The translations under genes were made by a program, and so were the position numbers. From NCBI GenBank assembly GCA_949592205.1, contig CATIUR010000001.1, forward strand, positions 213,720,250 through 213,784,249: 64,000 nt of DNA, read 5' to 3'. Source of the stretch: Helichrysum umbraculigerum (taxonomy: Eukaryota > Streptophyta > Magnoliopsida > Asterales > Asteraceae). A model generated the notes under the pieces. It had not been told where the DNA came from. It did not search any database and saw only the letters and a program-made list of their open reading frames with translations. Positions 12,001 to 24,294 of this stretch are shown in pieces; positions within the stretch are counted from its first letter, which is position 1; every line of letters begins with the position of its first letter.

Positions 12001-12249
12001 TTCAAAGGAGATTTTCTCACATTACTTGTTGTATATGGTTATGTAATAGAATCTCCCTTCATGAACGTGGACTCTAGGAACTATATTTTTGGATTGTAAA
12101 CATTACGTTTCAAACATTTTATATATGGAATGTATTTATTTTTCAAACGAGTCATATAGAGGTCGTTCGTTGTATCTTGGTGTGATGATATTTGATTAGT
12201 CGCGCCCCGACCCGATCTGTTTCCGCTGCACATTTTTGGGGGTGCGACA
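9060..12249 (+). mobile_element. Solo LTR (3190 bp), Ty3/gypsy type, with perfect 5-bp TSD
   Basis: It begins TGTGACAACCC and ends GGGGGTGCGACA, and is flanked by the direct repeat TAAAG at 9055-9059 and 12250-12254. There is no internal region, so it is the product of LTR-LTR recombination after insertion. Landmarks are a CT-rich leader with (CT)n at 9700-9750, a GCGACA/TGTCGC array (10765-11070), the donor CTCAG|GTGAGT (GT at 11446), the hairpin CAACA-TTCG-TGTTG (11897-11910), the acceptor AATATCAG|GTAC (AG at 11932-11933), and the terminal GTCGCGCCCCGACCCG block. It shares its motif array with the element 1 LTR but is about 760 bp longer. Confidence 0.93.
10765..11070 (+). repeat. GCGACA / TGTCGC motif array in the solo LTR
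   Basis: About 16 copies of TGTCGCA or TGCGACA occur, many in inverted pairs such as GCGACACAAGTCCTTGTGTCGC (11041-11062 region). The array is followed by the anchor CACCAAGTGTCGAACAC (about 11093). The array also creates an incidental 92-codon open frame with a repeating Leu-Arg-His...Cys-Arg pattern. That frame is a by-product of the repeat, not evidence of a protein. Confidence 0.85.
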
Positions 12250-12632
12250 TAAAGTTTTCATTTTCGAAGGAGAAATAGAGATGAAAACTTATGGTGCATT
12301 TAGTTACAGAAAGCTACTCCACTTTTCCATAAAACTTCAATGAGAAAACTACAAAATTAAAAAATGTGTAAAAATCCAATTTTTCTTAAAAAACTTTTCT
12401 AAGAAAAAGAAAATTTGATTTTCCTTTTCATAACTAAAAAGTTAGAAACTACTTTTCATAGTTCACTAAGTTTTCATCTATTTTTTATCTTAAAAAAGAA
12501 AAATTCCAAACCCCTACATTTGAACGCATTTTCTTAATTTTCATTGCTTTTCTACGGAACTGAAACACTCCTCACTCTCTAGAGAAACGAAAAATGAAAA
12601 ATGAGAAAACATTTCGTAACTAAACGCACCCT

Positions 12633-14304
12633 TAGAAACCATAAAAATTAGTTTTCAATTTTTTAGTTATAAAAAGGAAATAGAAATTTTTTGTTTTATG
12701 ACTTTTGAAAATATAAATAGAGGGGAAATTGACGGTACAAGTTGTATTTATTTTTAAGTTAAGGGTAGTATATGTAATATTTCTTTCTTGTATTTTAGTG
12801 TTGATTACTAGTATTATTGTTGGTTGAATGATGGTTAAACCGGGACAAAGTATGTACACCTAAGAGGCTAAGAGTCAAAATAGCCTATGCATTGATCACA
12901 TACCAAATTTTTAGTACATCGTTTTAAGGCGCCTTAACATTTTGACATTCGAGGCTTATTAAATTTGAATTGCCCGTCTAAACTTTATATCAATCAATGT
13001 ACATATGATTAAAGTTAACATTTGACATTTCTCTCCTCCTTTTGCCCCTTGTGATAATACCTTGCCTTTCATATACTAAGAAATGTTAACTTTTATATAA
13101 TATATCTTTCTAGCACGACGTATGGTTGTATGTATAATTTATCTCGCATAATATATACAATCACGTACATTTATATATAAACAATTTAAGTAATTATTAA
13201 GCTTATGGACGCTTTTAAAAATGATTGGTTAAAAATGCTTCTCATCTATCCTTCTTTCGTTAAAAACTGTTTACAAAATTATACCTTAATCATTCTTCTA
13301 TGTCAATAAACTTCTACCTCTGCCTTAATATATATCTCACTAATTCTTATACTATTGAATACGACGAGAATAAATTAACTCGATCCGTCTCTGTACATAA
13401 CGTACTCATACCGTCTTTATTTATTTTCTACAATAAAGGAGTAATTAGATTAGATTTAGGTGGATATTTTTGTAGATAGTATTTTGCATGTTCTAGGAGC
13501 TGAGCTATTATACGCTTATCAATCATAAAATTTGACGTCTTAAGATAATGCGTGCTTCGCTCATCATCTCCCTCTCTTGATTTGGACCATAAATCATAAT
13601 CGATATATTTTTTTTTTTTTTTTTTTTTGTTAAATTAGTATTCTTTTTGGCTTCTTCTATGCAAGACGAAGACTTAGAAGAAATTGTATTTTTTAGAAGG
13701 GATACATATAATTATATTTTCTCAATGATAATCTTTTAAGTCTTATTTGTTTTTGGTGTTTGTCTCCATGCAAGCAGATTTCCCATATTCAGGTCGACTA
13801 AATACTTTTTGAAGAAAAGATCGAAGCCTGAAATTTTCAATTCCGATATGATCAGTATCTAATTAAATGACCAATAAACTGCTTTAATATAAATATTCAT
13901 TTAATTGAAATAACAACTTGGGAAGTTTAGATCTAATGACCACAAAATCGTATACATACTATAAATTGTTGTACCGGCCACATAAGTATTGTGTGATTCA
14001 ACTTTTCCCGCGATTTAATACTTTTTCTAATTTTTTCGGTTAATAATTAATTAGTAGTCCTAATATCCAATATTCTTGTCGAGCTAAGTTCGTTAGAACT
14101 GTTTTGAATTCATATGGGCGAATCTCAAACTCGGGTATATTACATTTCATTTTATTTATCTTCGATATGTGTCATTAAAAAGCTTTAAGGTTTGTGCAAA
14201 CGTCATATCCTAAATTCTCTATTAGAAATAATACCTTATTATTATTATCATTATTATTGTTATTATTATTATTGTTATTATTATTGTTTTTATTATTATT
14301 ATTA

Positions 14305-14346
<42 letters not shown>

Positions 14347-15119
14347 TTGCATATATAAATTAATTGATACTGTTTTTTTTTTTTGAAAAATGCAACAAGA
14401 AACCGTTACTAACAACAAGATAAATTAAGAGCATGTTCAATAAAACCTTTTTAAAAAATATATATATCACATAAAAGATGTTTTAAATTAAAAATCTTTT
14501 TATCATTTCAGTAAAAACTTTCTCAAGCTTTTTGATAGATTTCTCAAACTTGGTAGACTTATTTGTAGGACTTTTTGTTAAAGAAAATTTTGAAAATATT
14601 TTTTACATTCAAATAAAAGCTTTTTAATCGATGAAATATGACGTTGATCTCATGTAATAAAAAAAGTAATATATGGTAGAAGAACTTTATATCATTCAAA
14701 ATAATCGATCGATCTATTGATTTAACGGTTCACTGCATACCATTAATCAAGTACCCTTTGGTATAACTTTTTATCGTGGATGCTCTAAATATTACTCTCG
14801 AATAAATATTTTGTTGAAAAAAGTAAAGATCTACTCGCCAATCTTAGAGAATAGAATACACGAGGTGAACGTCTTAATTATATTAAGAAGATTACGTAAG
14901 GAAACATACACGAAGTTATTATATTCGGATAACATTTTCGGGGTATTTTAGGAAAAATAAAAATCATTATAATCTTAATCTTAATAATAATGTATATATA
15001 CAGATGAGTACTGAAGTGAAAGCAGCCAGTAGCAAACATCGTTTTAAAGCGGACGTGTAAATGCAATCATGAACACAAAAATTAACACACCATCTTTACG
15101 CCACCTTCATATACCATCC
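12633..15119. other. Upstream intergenic region of the beta-xylosidase gene, with simple repeats
   Basis: AT-rich DNA without a supported gene. It contains a T run (about 13608-13628), an (ATT)n microsatellite (about 14236-14345) and short T runs near 14372. Nothing coding or structured was recognised at 12640-13600 or 14400-15100. The last few hundred bases should contain the promoter of the gene at 15182. Confidence 0.5.
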
Positions 15120-15127
15120 TATAAATA
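15120..15127 (+). promoter_or_regulatory. TATA box of the beta-xylosidase gene
   Basis: TATAAATA lies 62 bases upstream of the start codon in a C/T-rich setting (CCATCC before, CCCCTTTCATTC after). This is the spacing expected for a plant TATA promoter with a short 5' leader of about 30 bases. The ATG context is ACAAAAATGGTC, with G at +4. Confidence 0.7.
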
Positions 15128-15181
15128 CCCCTTTCATTCTTCATTTCCTTTCTTCAATTCAAACCAAACTCTCACACAAAA

Positions 15182-18100
15182 ATGGTCCCAAAAACTCACA
15201 CAAAATGTATTCTTTCACCATCTTTCTTCATCATCTTCATTACCCTAATCGGTTTCATGGTTTTCTCAACCGTAGAATCAAGACCGCCTTTTGCTTGTGA
15301 CCCTAGTAATAGGGTCACTAAAGACCTCCCATTTTGTCGTGTAAACCTACCGATTAATTATAGGGTTAGGGATTTGTTAGGAAGATTAACATTACAAGAA
15401 AAAGTAAGACTATTGGTAAATAATGCAGCCGCGGTTCCACGATTAGGAATACAAGGATACGAATGGTGGTCCGAAGCCTTACATGGCGTATCGGATGTGG
15501 GTCCCGGAACAAAGTTCCTTCCTACGTTTCTTGGCGCTACACAATTTCCTCAAGTCATTACAACCGCTTCGTCGTTTAATGATAGTTTGTGGGAACAAAT
15601 TGGTCAGGTAATGTCAGTACTCGTTATCAAAACCCTTATTTTCGTTAAGGATAAGATGATAAAATCGTTATTCTTCATACATGTTATTCTCAATTTCAAT
15701 TGATGGAAACTAAATATTGTAGTTAAATACTTTACGCAACATATTCTTTATTTTTATTATATGCATGAAACGATATCCAAAACAGTGTATATAATACCTA
15801 TTGGTAAGATGGCCGGACCAATACAAAATGGACCCGAGACCATTTTAACTTAGGTTCCACATCTTGATGAAATTATTCACGGACCCACACAACCATACTT
15901 TTCTATTATTATTATCTTTACTTAATTAATTAATTATTTAATAGTATCTATTAATGAACACTACCCTTTTACTGTATAATGATTAAATGGCTCTAGCAAG
16001 TAGCAACTCTTAAGCTAACTGTAAACGATTCATATTTATTTGCATTAAATGATCTATATTTTAAACTATTTATAATTATATAATCATGTATTTTAGTTGG
16101 TTAATTTGCTTAATTAGTTAAATATTGTTAATTACACCTTAAGAATAGATCTTATTAGATACTGATTTTTCAAATAAAAATATATACGTTACTGTTTGAC
16201 CCCTAAAAAGAGTTCATTTTGAGATAGTTTCCCGAGTCATCCTCCACAAATTTATGATTTTTGTTAAACTACAAAAAATCGTAATTAAGTTTTTAATGGT
16301 GGTACCTTTTTATTTCATTTTATGCTGATTATTACTTACACCGTATATTTTATTCTAAAGTTCCATCACTCCCTGTCTTAATTCCTATAATAGATTGGAA
16401 TGACATGACAAATTCATACTTATTAAATTAATAACATAACTTTAATCAGTGGGTTGCTAAAAGCAAACCAGACATATTTTTGTTATTTTTACGAAAATAA
16501 GATAATTCAAATAAGTAATTCTATATAAGACTAATTACACAGACCTAAAAACAGACTTAACTTTTTAATTGATTGATTTTTTTCTCTATTAATCTCATCT
16601 AATCAGTTTTTCACATCTACCAATCATATATTTAAGTCTAGATTTACGCTTATATATTTAGATCTCTCAATCTTTTTCCAATTCAAAAAGCGCTGAAAAG
16701 ATTAATTATTGTGTAAAAAGTTAAAAAATAATTAGCAAAGTAACATATCATATAATTAATTACTATTTCTTACATGAAATTTGGTGCTAGTGCGACTGTG
16801 GTCACACTCATAAGTCACAGGTTAGCAAATTCTACTGCCATATCACGAGATCACCAAATTTTACTGCCTTGAAAACAGGGCCTGTTTTTTAACAGAGAAA
16901 TGTGTTTTTTAAGTGCATGTTACTTTAAAGTAAAATAATAAAGGGCCTGAGTTACATAGTTGGTAAACTTGCAGGAGGTGAAGTGTACTTTTTATTTGAC
17001 TTTTTACAATTGCAACAGAAATTTCCATTTTTATTTTTCACTTTTGCCCATGCATTTGTGTTAGTGCCCAAATGTTAATAGGGGTCGTTTTTACAACACG
17101 AAAATTGATGTGCATATCACAATCATAACATAGGATATTACTAGTATCATGTTTTACCACATCTATTTCACATTGGTTAAGTTTTACAATCACTTTTTTA
17201 CGTGTAAATCGCAATATCACATTGCGTGGTGTACAGAATACCTCTCATTTTACATAAGGGTACCATTGTCTTTTCAAAGAATAACGTCTATAACTTCTCT
17301 AGAATTTAAAGTAAAACGTTTCATGATATATTTTTCTAGTCGGGCATCCTTACTAAAATGACTACTAAACATGAGATGCTAATCAAATGGGCATAACATT
17401 ATAGTTAATGTTTATAACAACTCTAATTGCATAGATCATTAAGCGGAACCAATGATGAAATGTATTTTCTTCTTTTCTTTTTTGGGTGTAGCTTTCATAC
17501 CATAAAACGTCTTTCAATGAGATGTGGATATCGAAAACGACATGTTCATTTCATTATTCGATAATACATCACTAATTACGTATCGTATAATTATTTAATA
17601 TTTATTTCTATTAATAAATAAATGAACTAGGCCACAAACTAGAAGAAGGATGATTGCTTGAGAAAATTTAGCTTGTAAATATTTGGTGGTACAACCTGTC
17701 ATGTTCCCTTTTGAGGACTTATTTTTTTTGGCATGTTTATAGCCCATACTTTTAACATATCATGACACCAATGGGCCATTTATTTTGGCCTCCAACCTAA
17801 TTGTGGGGTCTCTTCTACTATTATATAAAATTATAACCCATCTTTCAAAAAAGACCCTATTCTTAATTATCCTTTATGGTATAGGACGATATATTAATTA
17901 TATTCACTATGATCCGTTTTTTGTGATAACAACCGAATTAATTGTAATTTATTATAATAGTATTTCGATAAAAGTTGATCTAGATTGAAGATTATTTACA
18001 TAGGAAAAGGACCAATAACTTGGATGCATTTGATCATTTGCACTCTAGAACTCAACGATGCACTTCACAAGTAATCTTGATTGTTACATGTGACATTGTG

Positions 18101-21100
18101 TTTTGAAAATTGATTGGTAGGCCTAAATTTGTATATGACTAAATATAGATTTGAGTTTGTGATTGGTAACTTTAAAATTTTGATTAGATAAGATTAAGAG
18201 AGAATTTTTTTTTTTTTAACCAATCATAACATTAGACCTATTTACTCGTCTGTTTTTCGTGGTGGCTTTGATAAAGTGTAAAATATGATGAATCGTGTTA
18301 TATCAAATTGTACATTTTTAACTAAATAGTAAATATTCTTTTAGGTAGTGTCAAATGAAGCACGCGCAATGTACAATGGAGGAAAGGCAGGGTTAACATT
18401 TTGGAGCCCAAATGTGAATATTTTTCGGGATCCAAGGTGGGGTCGGGGTCAAGAAACACCTGGGGAAGATCCAGCATTGGCTTCTCGGTATGCCGTTAGA
18501 TATGTTAAAGGACTTCAAGGCAATGTGGGTAATAGGTTAAAGGTTGCGGCTTGTTGCAAACACTACACCGCTTATGATCTTGATAATTGGAATGGTGTTG
18601 ATCGCTTTCACTTCAACGCTAAGGTACTCTTACTTAATTCTAAAGGCACCATTTTTTCTCTCCCGAAATGCGTCACAACAATGGCACACCTTCGTTATAA
18701 ACGCATCATCATATAACATACTCAAACCAAACGCTAAACATTTTTTTTGGTAACGCTACAAAAGTGGAGAGACATGGTTGCTGATAACGCGCCTTTTTTA
18801 ACACTGAAAAATAAAAGAGACAACTTTTTCTAAATTTGGTCACAAAGACGAATAATTATCGATCAACTTACCTTCAATGAAACAATAGATTCAACGCACT
18901 TTTTTAATTTTGGTTCATCAACAACAAGTGGGATATATGATTGCTAAAAGTAGACCTTGAAAAGGCCAGGAAGCAAAATCTTGGAACCTAGTTGAAAACA
19001 GGGCATATATAATTAAACTGAAAAAAGCACTTTTTCAAATGTTAGAAGCATAATCTTGCAACTTTCGTTGTATTATTCTTTTCCGCATTATGTCACCTAA
19101 AGTCGCATTTGTTCCAAAAAGGCCTCTTTCTATCTGATGAAACAAGAAATACAACTTTCTGCTTCTATTTTACATAAAAGTAGTAACAAATAAGTCACTT
19201 TCATTCATATGTTTTCTTAAAAAAACATCGTTTTACACGTTGAACCAAAAAATGCAACTTTCTGTTAACTCTTTTTCACTAGCACACAACATATGGTTGT
19301 TAGAAAATGCATCATTTCAGACATTAATGAAAGATAGGAAATAAATAGAAAAATAAATTCAATTTTTTTTTTTGTTTAAAGTAAAGTGTAAGATTAATTA
19401 AAAAGACATAGGAAGTTGACCCCTTTGGTTAACTATTCATGTTGTTTTAATGGTGTAAGCTAATTTTTACACAGGTGAGTAAACAAGATTTAGAGGACAC
19501 ATATAATGTACCTTTCAAGGCTTGTGTTTTAGAAGGTAAAGTTGCAAGTGTAATGTGTTCTTACAATCAAGTCAATGGGAAGCCTACTTGTGCTGACTCG
19601 AATCTCCTCAAGAACACGATTCGTGGGGACTGGCGTCTCAACGGGTACAAACTTAAACATCTCGGGTTTCAAAATGATGGGTTACTATTGTTGGGTTTTT
19701 ATAATTATTTACAATGAACTTTTTATCTTGAGGTACAGATACATTGTTTCCGACTGTGATTCGGTTGGGGTTATGTATGATAGTCAACATTATACCGCTA
19801 CACCAGAAGATGCAGCCGCAGATAGCATTAAAGCAGGTTTGATATATTCCCAAGACAGATGATTAGTAAGTTTGATTTTATTATGCGGATTATGTTTATA
19901 TGAATATGACTAGTATATATATTAATATATGTAGGTCTTGATTTGGATTGTGGCCCATTTTTGGCTGTTTATACGGAGAGAGCAATAAAACAAGGAAAAT
20001 TGCAAGAGGCTGATGTTGATCGGGCCTTGGCCAACACTATCGCGGTTCAAATGCGTTTGGGCATGTTTGATGGGCCGAGACAACCTTATGCAAACTTAGG
20101 AATACCGGATGTGTGCTTGGTGTCGAGTAACCAACTAGCACTAGAAGCTGCCCGTCAAGGCATTGTAATGTTAGATAACCGTGGACATGGCCCACCATTG
20201 TCAACAGTGCAACATCGTACGGTTGCTGTGATTGGGCCCAATTCCGATGTCACTGTGACCATGATAGGCAACTACGCCGGTACGTATTATAAATGGTTGG
20301 GTTTTTACTGAAAGGGAAAAAAAAATACTAATTTTCTTTGGAATTTTAGGAATTGCTTGTGGCTACACGACACCGTTACAAGGCATAGGTAGATATGTTA
20401 AGACGATTCACCAAGCAGGGTGTAGTGATGTGAGTTGTAAAGGCAACCAATTAATTGGGCCAGCTGAAGGAGCAGCCCGACAAGCCGATGCAACTGTGTT
20501 AGTTATGGGCCTTGATCAATCAATAGAAGCAGAAGCAAGAGATCGGTCTAACATACTTTTGCCTGGACATCAACAAGAGCTCATATCAAGAGTTGCAAAG
20601 GCATCAAGAGGCCCATGTGTGCTCGTCATTATGTCGGGTGGCCCTGTTGACATTAGTTTTGCGAAAAGAGATCCCAAGATTACGACTATTTTTTGGGCCG
20701 GGTACCCGGGCCAATCTGGAGGAACGGCTATTGCAGACGTATTATTTGGAACAACAAATCCAGGTTTATAGGAATAAAAAGCTCTATAATACTCTTTCTA
20801 AAATCCAGTGGGCCTAGATATGTGATTGGGCCTCTTTCAGCCCAATTGGTCTATATATGCGAATAATGACAGTTTCTTTTGGTATTCTTTGCAGGAGGGA
20901 AGTTGCCAATGACATGGTACCCACAAGATTACTTGGCTAAAGTACCCATGACAAATATGGGAATGAGGGCAGACCCAGCCCACAACTACCCCGGTCGGAC
21001 CTACCGTTTTTACAAAGGTCCCGTGGTCTATCCTTTTGGGCATGGTTTAAGTTACACAACTTTCCGACATTCCCTAGCTAAAGCCCCGACATCCCTCTCG

Positions 21101-21496
21101 GTTCCCATGCTATCAATCTATCTCGAGAACAACAACTCAACGACCCTAACGAATGGGGTCCGGGTATCACACATGAAATGCTCCACCCTAGCCATGGGCC
21201 TACACGTTGACGTAGAGAATACCGGAACTATGGACGGGACCCACACCGTGATGGTGTTCTCAAGCCCACCAGAGGGTAAATGGGCCACAAACAAGCAATT
21301 GGTGGGCTTTCAAAAGGTCCATGTAGTGGCTGGTGGGCAACAAAGGGTTGCACTTGACCTTCATGTGTGCAAACACTTGAGTGTGGTTGACCAATTTGGG
21401 ATCCGAAGGGTTCCAATGGGTGAACACACTCTTCACATTGGTGATCTCAAACATTCTTTAGCAATCAAACCAACAATTGAAGAAATCAAGTTTTAA
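15182..21496 (+). CDS. BXL1-like: Beta-D-xylosidase / alpha-L-arabinofuranosidase, glycoside hydrolase family 3 (BXL1/BXL2-like)
   Basis: Seven exons join in frame: 15182-15607, 18345-18623, 19475-19644, 19739-19836, 19935-20279, 20350-20763 and 20895-21496. They give 2334 bases and 777 aa, the usual length for plant BXL proteins, and all six introns are GT-AG. Residues 1-33 form a signal peptide, so the product should be secreted to the cell wall. The GH3 N-terminal domain (about 60-370) has SPNVNIFRDPRWGRGQETPGEDP-type residues (163-185), the substrate-binding KH pair (214-215) and the predicted nucleophile Asp297 in VSDCD. The GH3 C-terminal domain follows (about 400-630, HRTVAVIGPNSDVT and QSIEAEARDR), then a fibronectin-III-like tail (LHIGDLKHS). 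The family releases xylose or arabinose from wall polysaccharides. No disabling change was seen, and the gene looks functional. Introns 1 (2737 bp) and 2 (851 bp) are unusually long compared with the other four. Confidence 0.95.
16543..16683 (-). repeat. Dispersed small element, copy A (intron 1 of the BXL gene)
   Basis: On the minus strand it reads ATGATTGGTAGATGTGAAAA, CTGATTAGATGAGATTAATAGAGA, and then ends in GTCTGTTTTTAGGTCTGTG. It aligns with 18115-18245 and 26490-26610 over about 80 bases with conserved spacing. This suggests a non-autonomous transposon family. Its ends were not defined. Confidence 0.5.
18115..18245 (+). repeat. Dispersed small element, copy B (intron 1 of the BXL gene)
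   Basis: It contains GTGATTGGTAACTTT, TTGATTAGATAAGATTAAGAG, a T run and AGACCTATTTACTCG. It is the plus-strand partner of the copy at 16543-16683. The element begins with TAGGCCTAAA and ends with TTAGACCTA, possibly short inverted termini (TAGGYCTAA). Confidence 0.5.
18624..19474 (+). other. Intron 2 of the beta-xylosidase gene
   Basis: The intron is bounded by AAG|GTACTC and TTACACAG|GTGAGT. It is non-coding and AT-rich with T and A runs. No transposon boundary or RNA gene was recognised. Confidence 0.75.
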
Positions 21497-22383
21497 ACTA
21501 TTCATAATAATGATAATTTTTCTGTATTAGACCTTTTACTATCAAAAGTTGCAATTTTTAACCTCCTACTTTTGCCCCTGAGTTAAAACTGCAACTGTAA
21601 ATGGGGGTGTTTAGTAGTAGCATATTTACTTTGCTTTTTATTTCCAAAGAAAATTATAAAGGGATTAAAAACTTTATATAGTGAAGTGCTTGATTTGTGT
21701 AATTTATAAATGTAACAAATATGCAAACATGTTTAAAGAAAGGATGTGAATAAATATATTTTCATAAACTCTGGATTTTTTTTATAATATATATATTTTT
21801 TATGTTTCTTTGTCTCATAGTTTGTATGTACCATATAAAATTTGTGTTGCATGATTATCAAGTTACAATAAGTGCATCATATTGATTGAATTTTTGCCTC
21901 ATAATTTATATTAAATCATCAATAAGAAATGATTTAGCTTTGTCAATATATATGTTCATTAAATTAAATTAAATAGGGTTGAACATTAATTTGGACTTTC
22001 TTTTGACAACTACACGTTCGTCACTGGTATGTGATTATAATTCCCGGTCTATGCAAATTCAAATATTCTCCAGTAACATTTTATTCAAATTAGATTAGAC
22101 TTATTCCAGATAGGAAAATAAAAAGTACTATACGTATAGAGTTATTGACATTGTGAGTTTATAAATATTTGTATTTAGGGGCGGAGTCAGAAAAATATTT
22201 TGAAGGCAGCAAATTTAAGACAATTTTTTTTTAGAGGCAAATATAAAAAACACAATTAAATTTCTAATTAATTATTATTATTTTTATATTTTTAAAGTAA
22301 CAAATATCTAAAATACCGATGATAAAAATAAAAATTTAACTATCATCAAATTTTAAGAGAGCCGGTTGTTTTACACGGTCCTC
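21497..22383. other. 3' flank of the beta-xylosidase gene
   Basis: This stretch probably includes the 3' UTR in its first 150-250 bases, with AATAAATATATT near 21749 as a late polyadenylation-type signal. At 22183-22245 is a partial copy of the GGGGCGGAG(C/T) dispersed repeat also found at 40.8-42.3 kb. The rest shows nothing recognisable. Confidence 0.45.
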
Positions 22384-23090
22384 GGGTCTGTTTGGTAAAC
22401 TAGCTGTAAGCTGTAGCTGTTGGTTGTAGCTGTAGCTGTAGGCTTCAGGCTGTAAGTTGTAGCTGTTAGTTGAAGCTGTAAGCTGTAGCTTTATTTGTAT
22501 AGAACTGTTTGACAAACTAACTGTAGCTGTAGCTTTAAAGTGTAAAATGATATAAAAGGACAATAATATAAAATTAAATGATAACATATATACAACTAAT
22601 TTAGGAAATCCTCTTGAAAAAGTTCCATCTTAATTAGAAGTACTAATTTTTAACATATATTTAGCATCAACATCCATCTATGTTGTTAACTATATTTTTT
22701 TTTAAGTTAACACACAATTATATTTACTGATGGTTCTATTATGATGTGATTAATTTCACTAGTATTATATAATGTAATAATAAAAATAGACAAATAGTGG
22801 GTATGTATCATGATATAGATCACCGAATAAAAGAGAACAACCGACAATTGGCATCAGTTAAGTAACCATTCAAAGTTTCAAACTTATTACGAGGGCACGT
22901 AAGTAATTTACCTAACCAAAAGCTTCTATTAATTTTAAACGCTTGTATTACTAGTGTTTCAGTTTGAGCTTTTAAAACATAGCAAAAGCTAAAAGCTTTG
23001 ACGTTCCAAACCGAGCTTTTAATTTTTCTAAGAGCTTTTCAGCTAAAATAAAAGCTAAAAGCTCCTAAAAGCTCTTCACCAAACACACCC
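22384..23090. mobile_element. Non-autonomous DNA transposon with GGGTCTGTTTGGT / ACCAAACACACCC ends
   Basis: The ends are imperfect inverted repeats (GGGTCTGTTTGGTAAAC and CACCAAACACACCC). Subterminal modules are repeated: AGCTGTAGCTGTA and AGCTGTAAGCTG on the left (22395-22535), and AAAGCTAAAAGCTC on the right (22980-23075). Such subterminal repeats are typical of hAT-like or PIF-like MITE families. CTC occurs on both outer sides, but a convincing 8-bp or TWA duplication was not seen. There is no transposase. Confidence 0.6.
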
Positions 23091-23531
23091 CTCGGCTCCT
23101 CGCTTTATCTAGGACTACATATTTTTACATTTCGTTGATATTAAAAAAGATATATCACATTTTGCCAAACCAATAAGGCAATAATTGTATGTGTCGTATT
23201 CATGTGTCCCTATTCAGTATTTAGGCAACGAACACACCAAGTTTATGTGCCGGGTACCGAACATAAACCTCGTTGGTTGTATTGTGGCCTTAAAGTTGTT
23301 TAGTTCCATTCTATTCAACAAGATATACTCTTGTTTCAATCATTTTATGCTCTTTAATATTAAATCAATGACTATTTGATGTTTGTTGAAAAGAAATTAT
23401 AGTCGACTAGGTGTTGTTGTTATCTAAATAATATTGTTTAATGTTTATTAAGTATATATGCTAGCATAATACTCGCACTATGCAGTAGAGTATAATATAT
23501 TATTGAATAACTCAACAATAGTTGTATATTG

Positions 23532-23581
<50 letters not shown>

Positions 23582-23583
23582 TC
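23091..23583. other. Intergenic stretch with (ATT)n microsatellite
   Basis: No gene was recognised. An (ATT)n run occupies about 23535-23580 and forms the insertion site of the following hAT-type element. Confidence 0.55.
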
Positions 23584-24286
23584 TAAGGGTGTTCAAAATA
23601 TTCCGAAACCGAAAAATCGAACCGTAAACCGCCGGTTGAATTGAACCGAATTTAGGTTAACCGAACCGATTTTTTTCGTTTTTCGGTTACCCGAACCGAA
23701 ATTTTTTTGCTTTTTCGGTTTCGGTTCATGATTTTGGGATAGTTATGATAAACGGTCAACCGAAAAACTGAAAAGTTTATACATAGTTTTAAATATATGC
23801 ATATATATTGTATATATTATATTTATATATATATTTACACTTGTATTTTAATAAAATCATTTATATTATATTTCTATTTGTTTCAATTTAATGCAGTTTA
23901 TTAGCTTAATTTTGCCCTAATATGCTAACTATTACCACTTAGTTCTAATTATATCCGAACGATTAACATACGTATAACATAAATACACAATTATAAAGAG
24001 TCAAATGCTTATCATTTGATACTTTTGTTATCAAAATATTTTAAATATAGTGAACATTTATTAATGAATGTGTATTTGTGTGTTATTAATCACTTTTTAA
24101 AATAAGTATTAATTAATAAACGGCTAATTGGTTAATCGATTAACCGAACCGAAAAATCGGTTAACCGATTGCCGATTAATCGAACTTTTCAGTTTCGGTT
24201 TAGGTTCAAGAAATTGGTGAACCTAATTTTCGGTTACCGGTTATCGGTTAACTGAACCCCCAGTTAACCGTCCGTAAGCACCCCTA
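23584..24286. mobile_element. hAT-type non-autonomous element (703 bp) rich in CCGAACCG / CGGTT motifs
   Basis: The ends TAAGGGTGTTCAAAAT and GTAAGCACCCCTA are inverted repeats. They are flanked by the perfect 8-bp direct repeat ATTATTTC (23576-23583 and 24287-24294), diagnostic of hAT-type insertion. Both subterminal zones carry many CGGTT, AACCG and CCGAACC motifs (23600-23770 and 24120-24265), which could pair. There is no transposase frame. Confidence 0.88.
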
Positions 24287-24294
24287 ATTATTTC

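Larger units (their letters stand above)
8931..12632. mobile_element. Long-inverted-repeat (foldback-like) DNA element, interrupted by a solo LTR
   Basis: The left end AGGGTGCGTTTAGT (8931) and the right end ACTAAACGCACCCT (12632) are perfect inverted repeats. The similarity extends inward over roughly 180 bases per arm: ATTTTTC, GAGTGAGAAGTG, AGAAAATGCGTTCAAA and AGATGAAAACTTA recur inverted near the right end. Without the LTR the element would be about 510 bp. A clear target-site duplication was not found (left flank AAAATTTA, right flank TAGAAACC), so the superfamily is uncertain; a PIF/Harbinger, hAT or Mutator-derived MITE is possible. No transposase is present. Confidence 0.65.
15608..18344 (+). 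other. Intron 1 of the beta-xylosidase gene (2737 bp) with two MITE-like copies
   Basis: The intron is bounded by CAG|GTAATG and TTTTAG|GTAGTG. It is AT-rich and non-coding. It holds two copies of a small dispersed element in opposite orientations: 16543-16683 (minus) and 18115-18245 (plus). They share ACCAATCA, ATCTAATCA and TTAATCT blocks in the same order. Nothing else in it was recognised. Confidence 0.7.

Noticed and set aside
14192..14386. Frame rich in Tyr
   Set aside because: Translation of the (ATT)n microsatellite.
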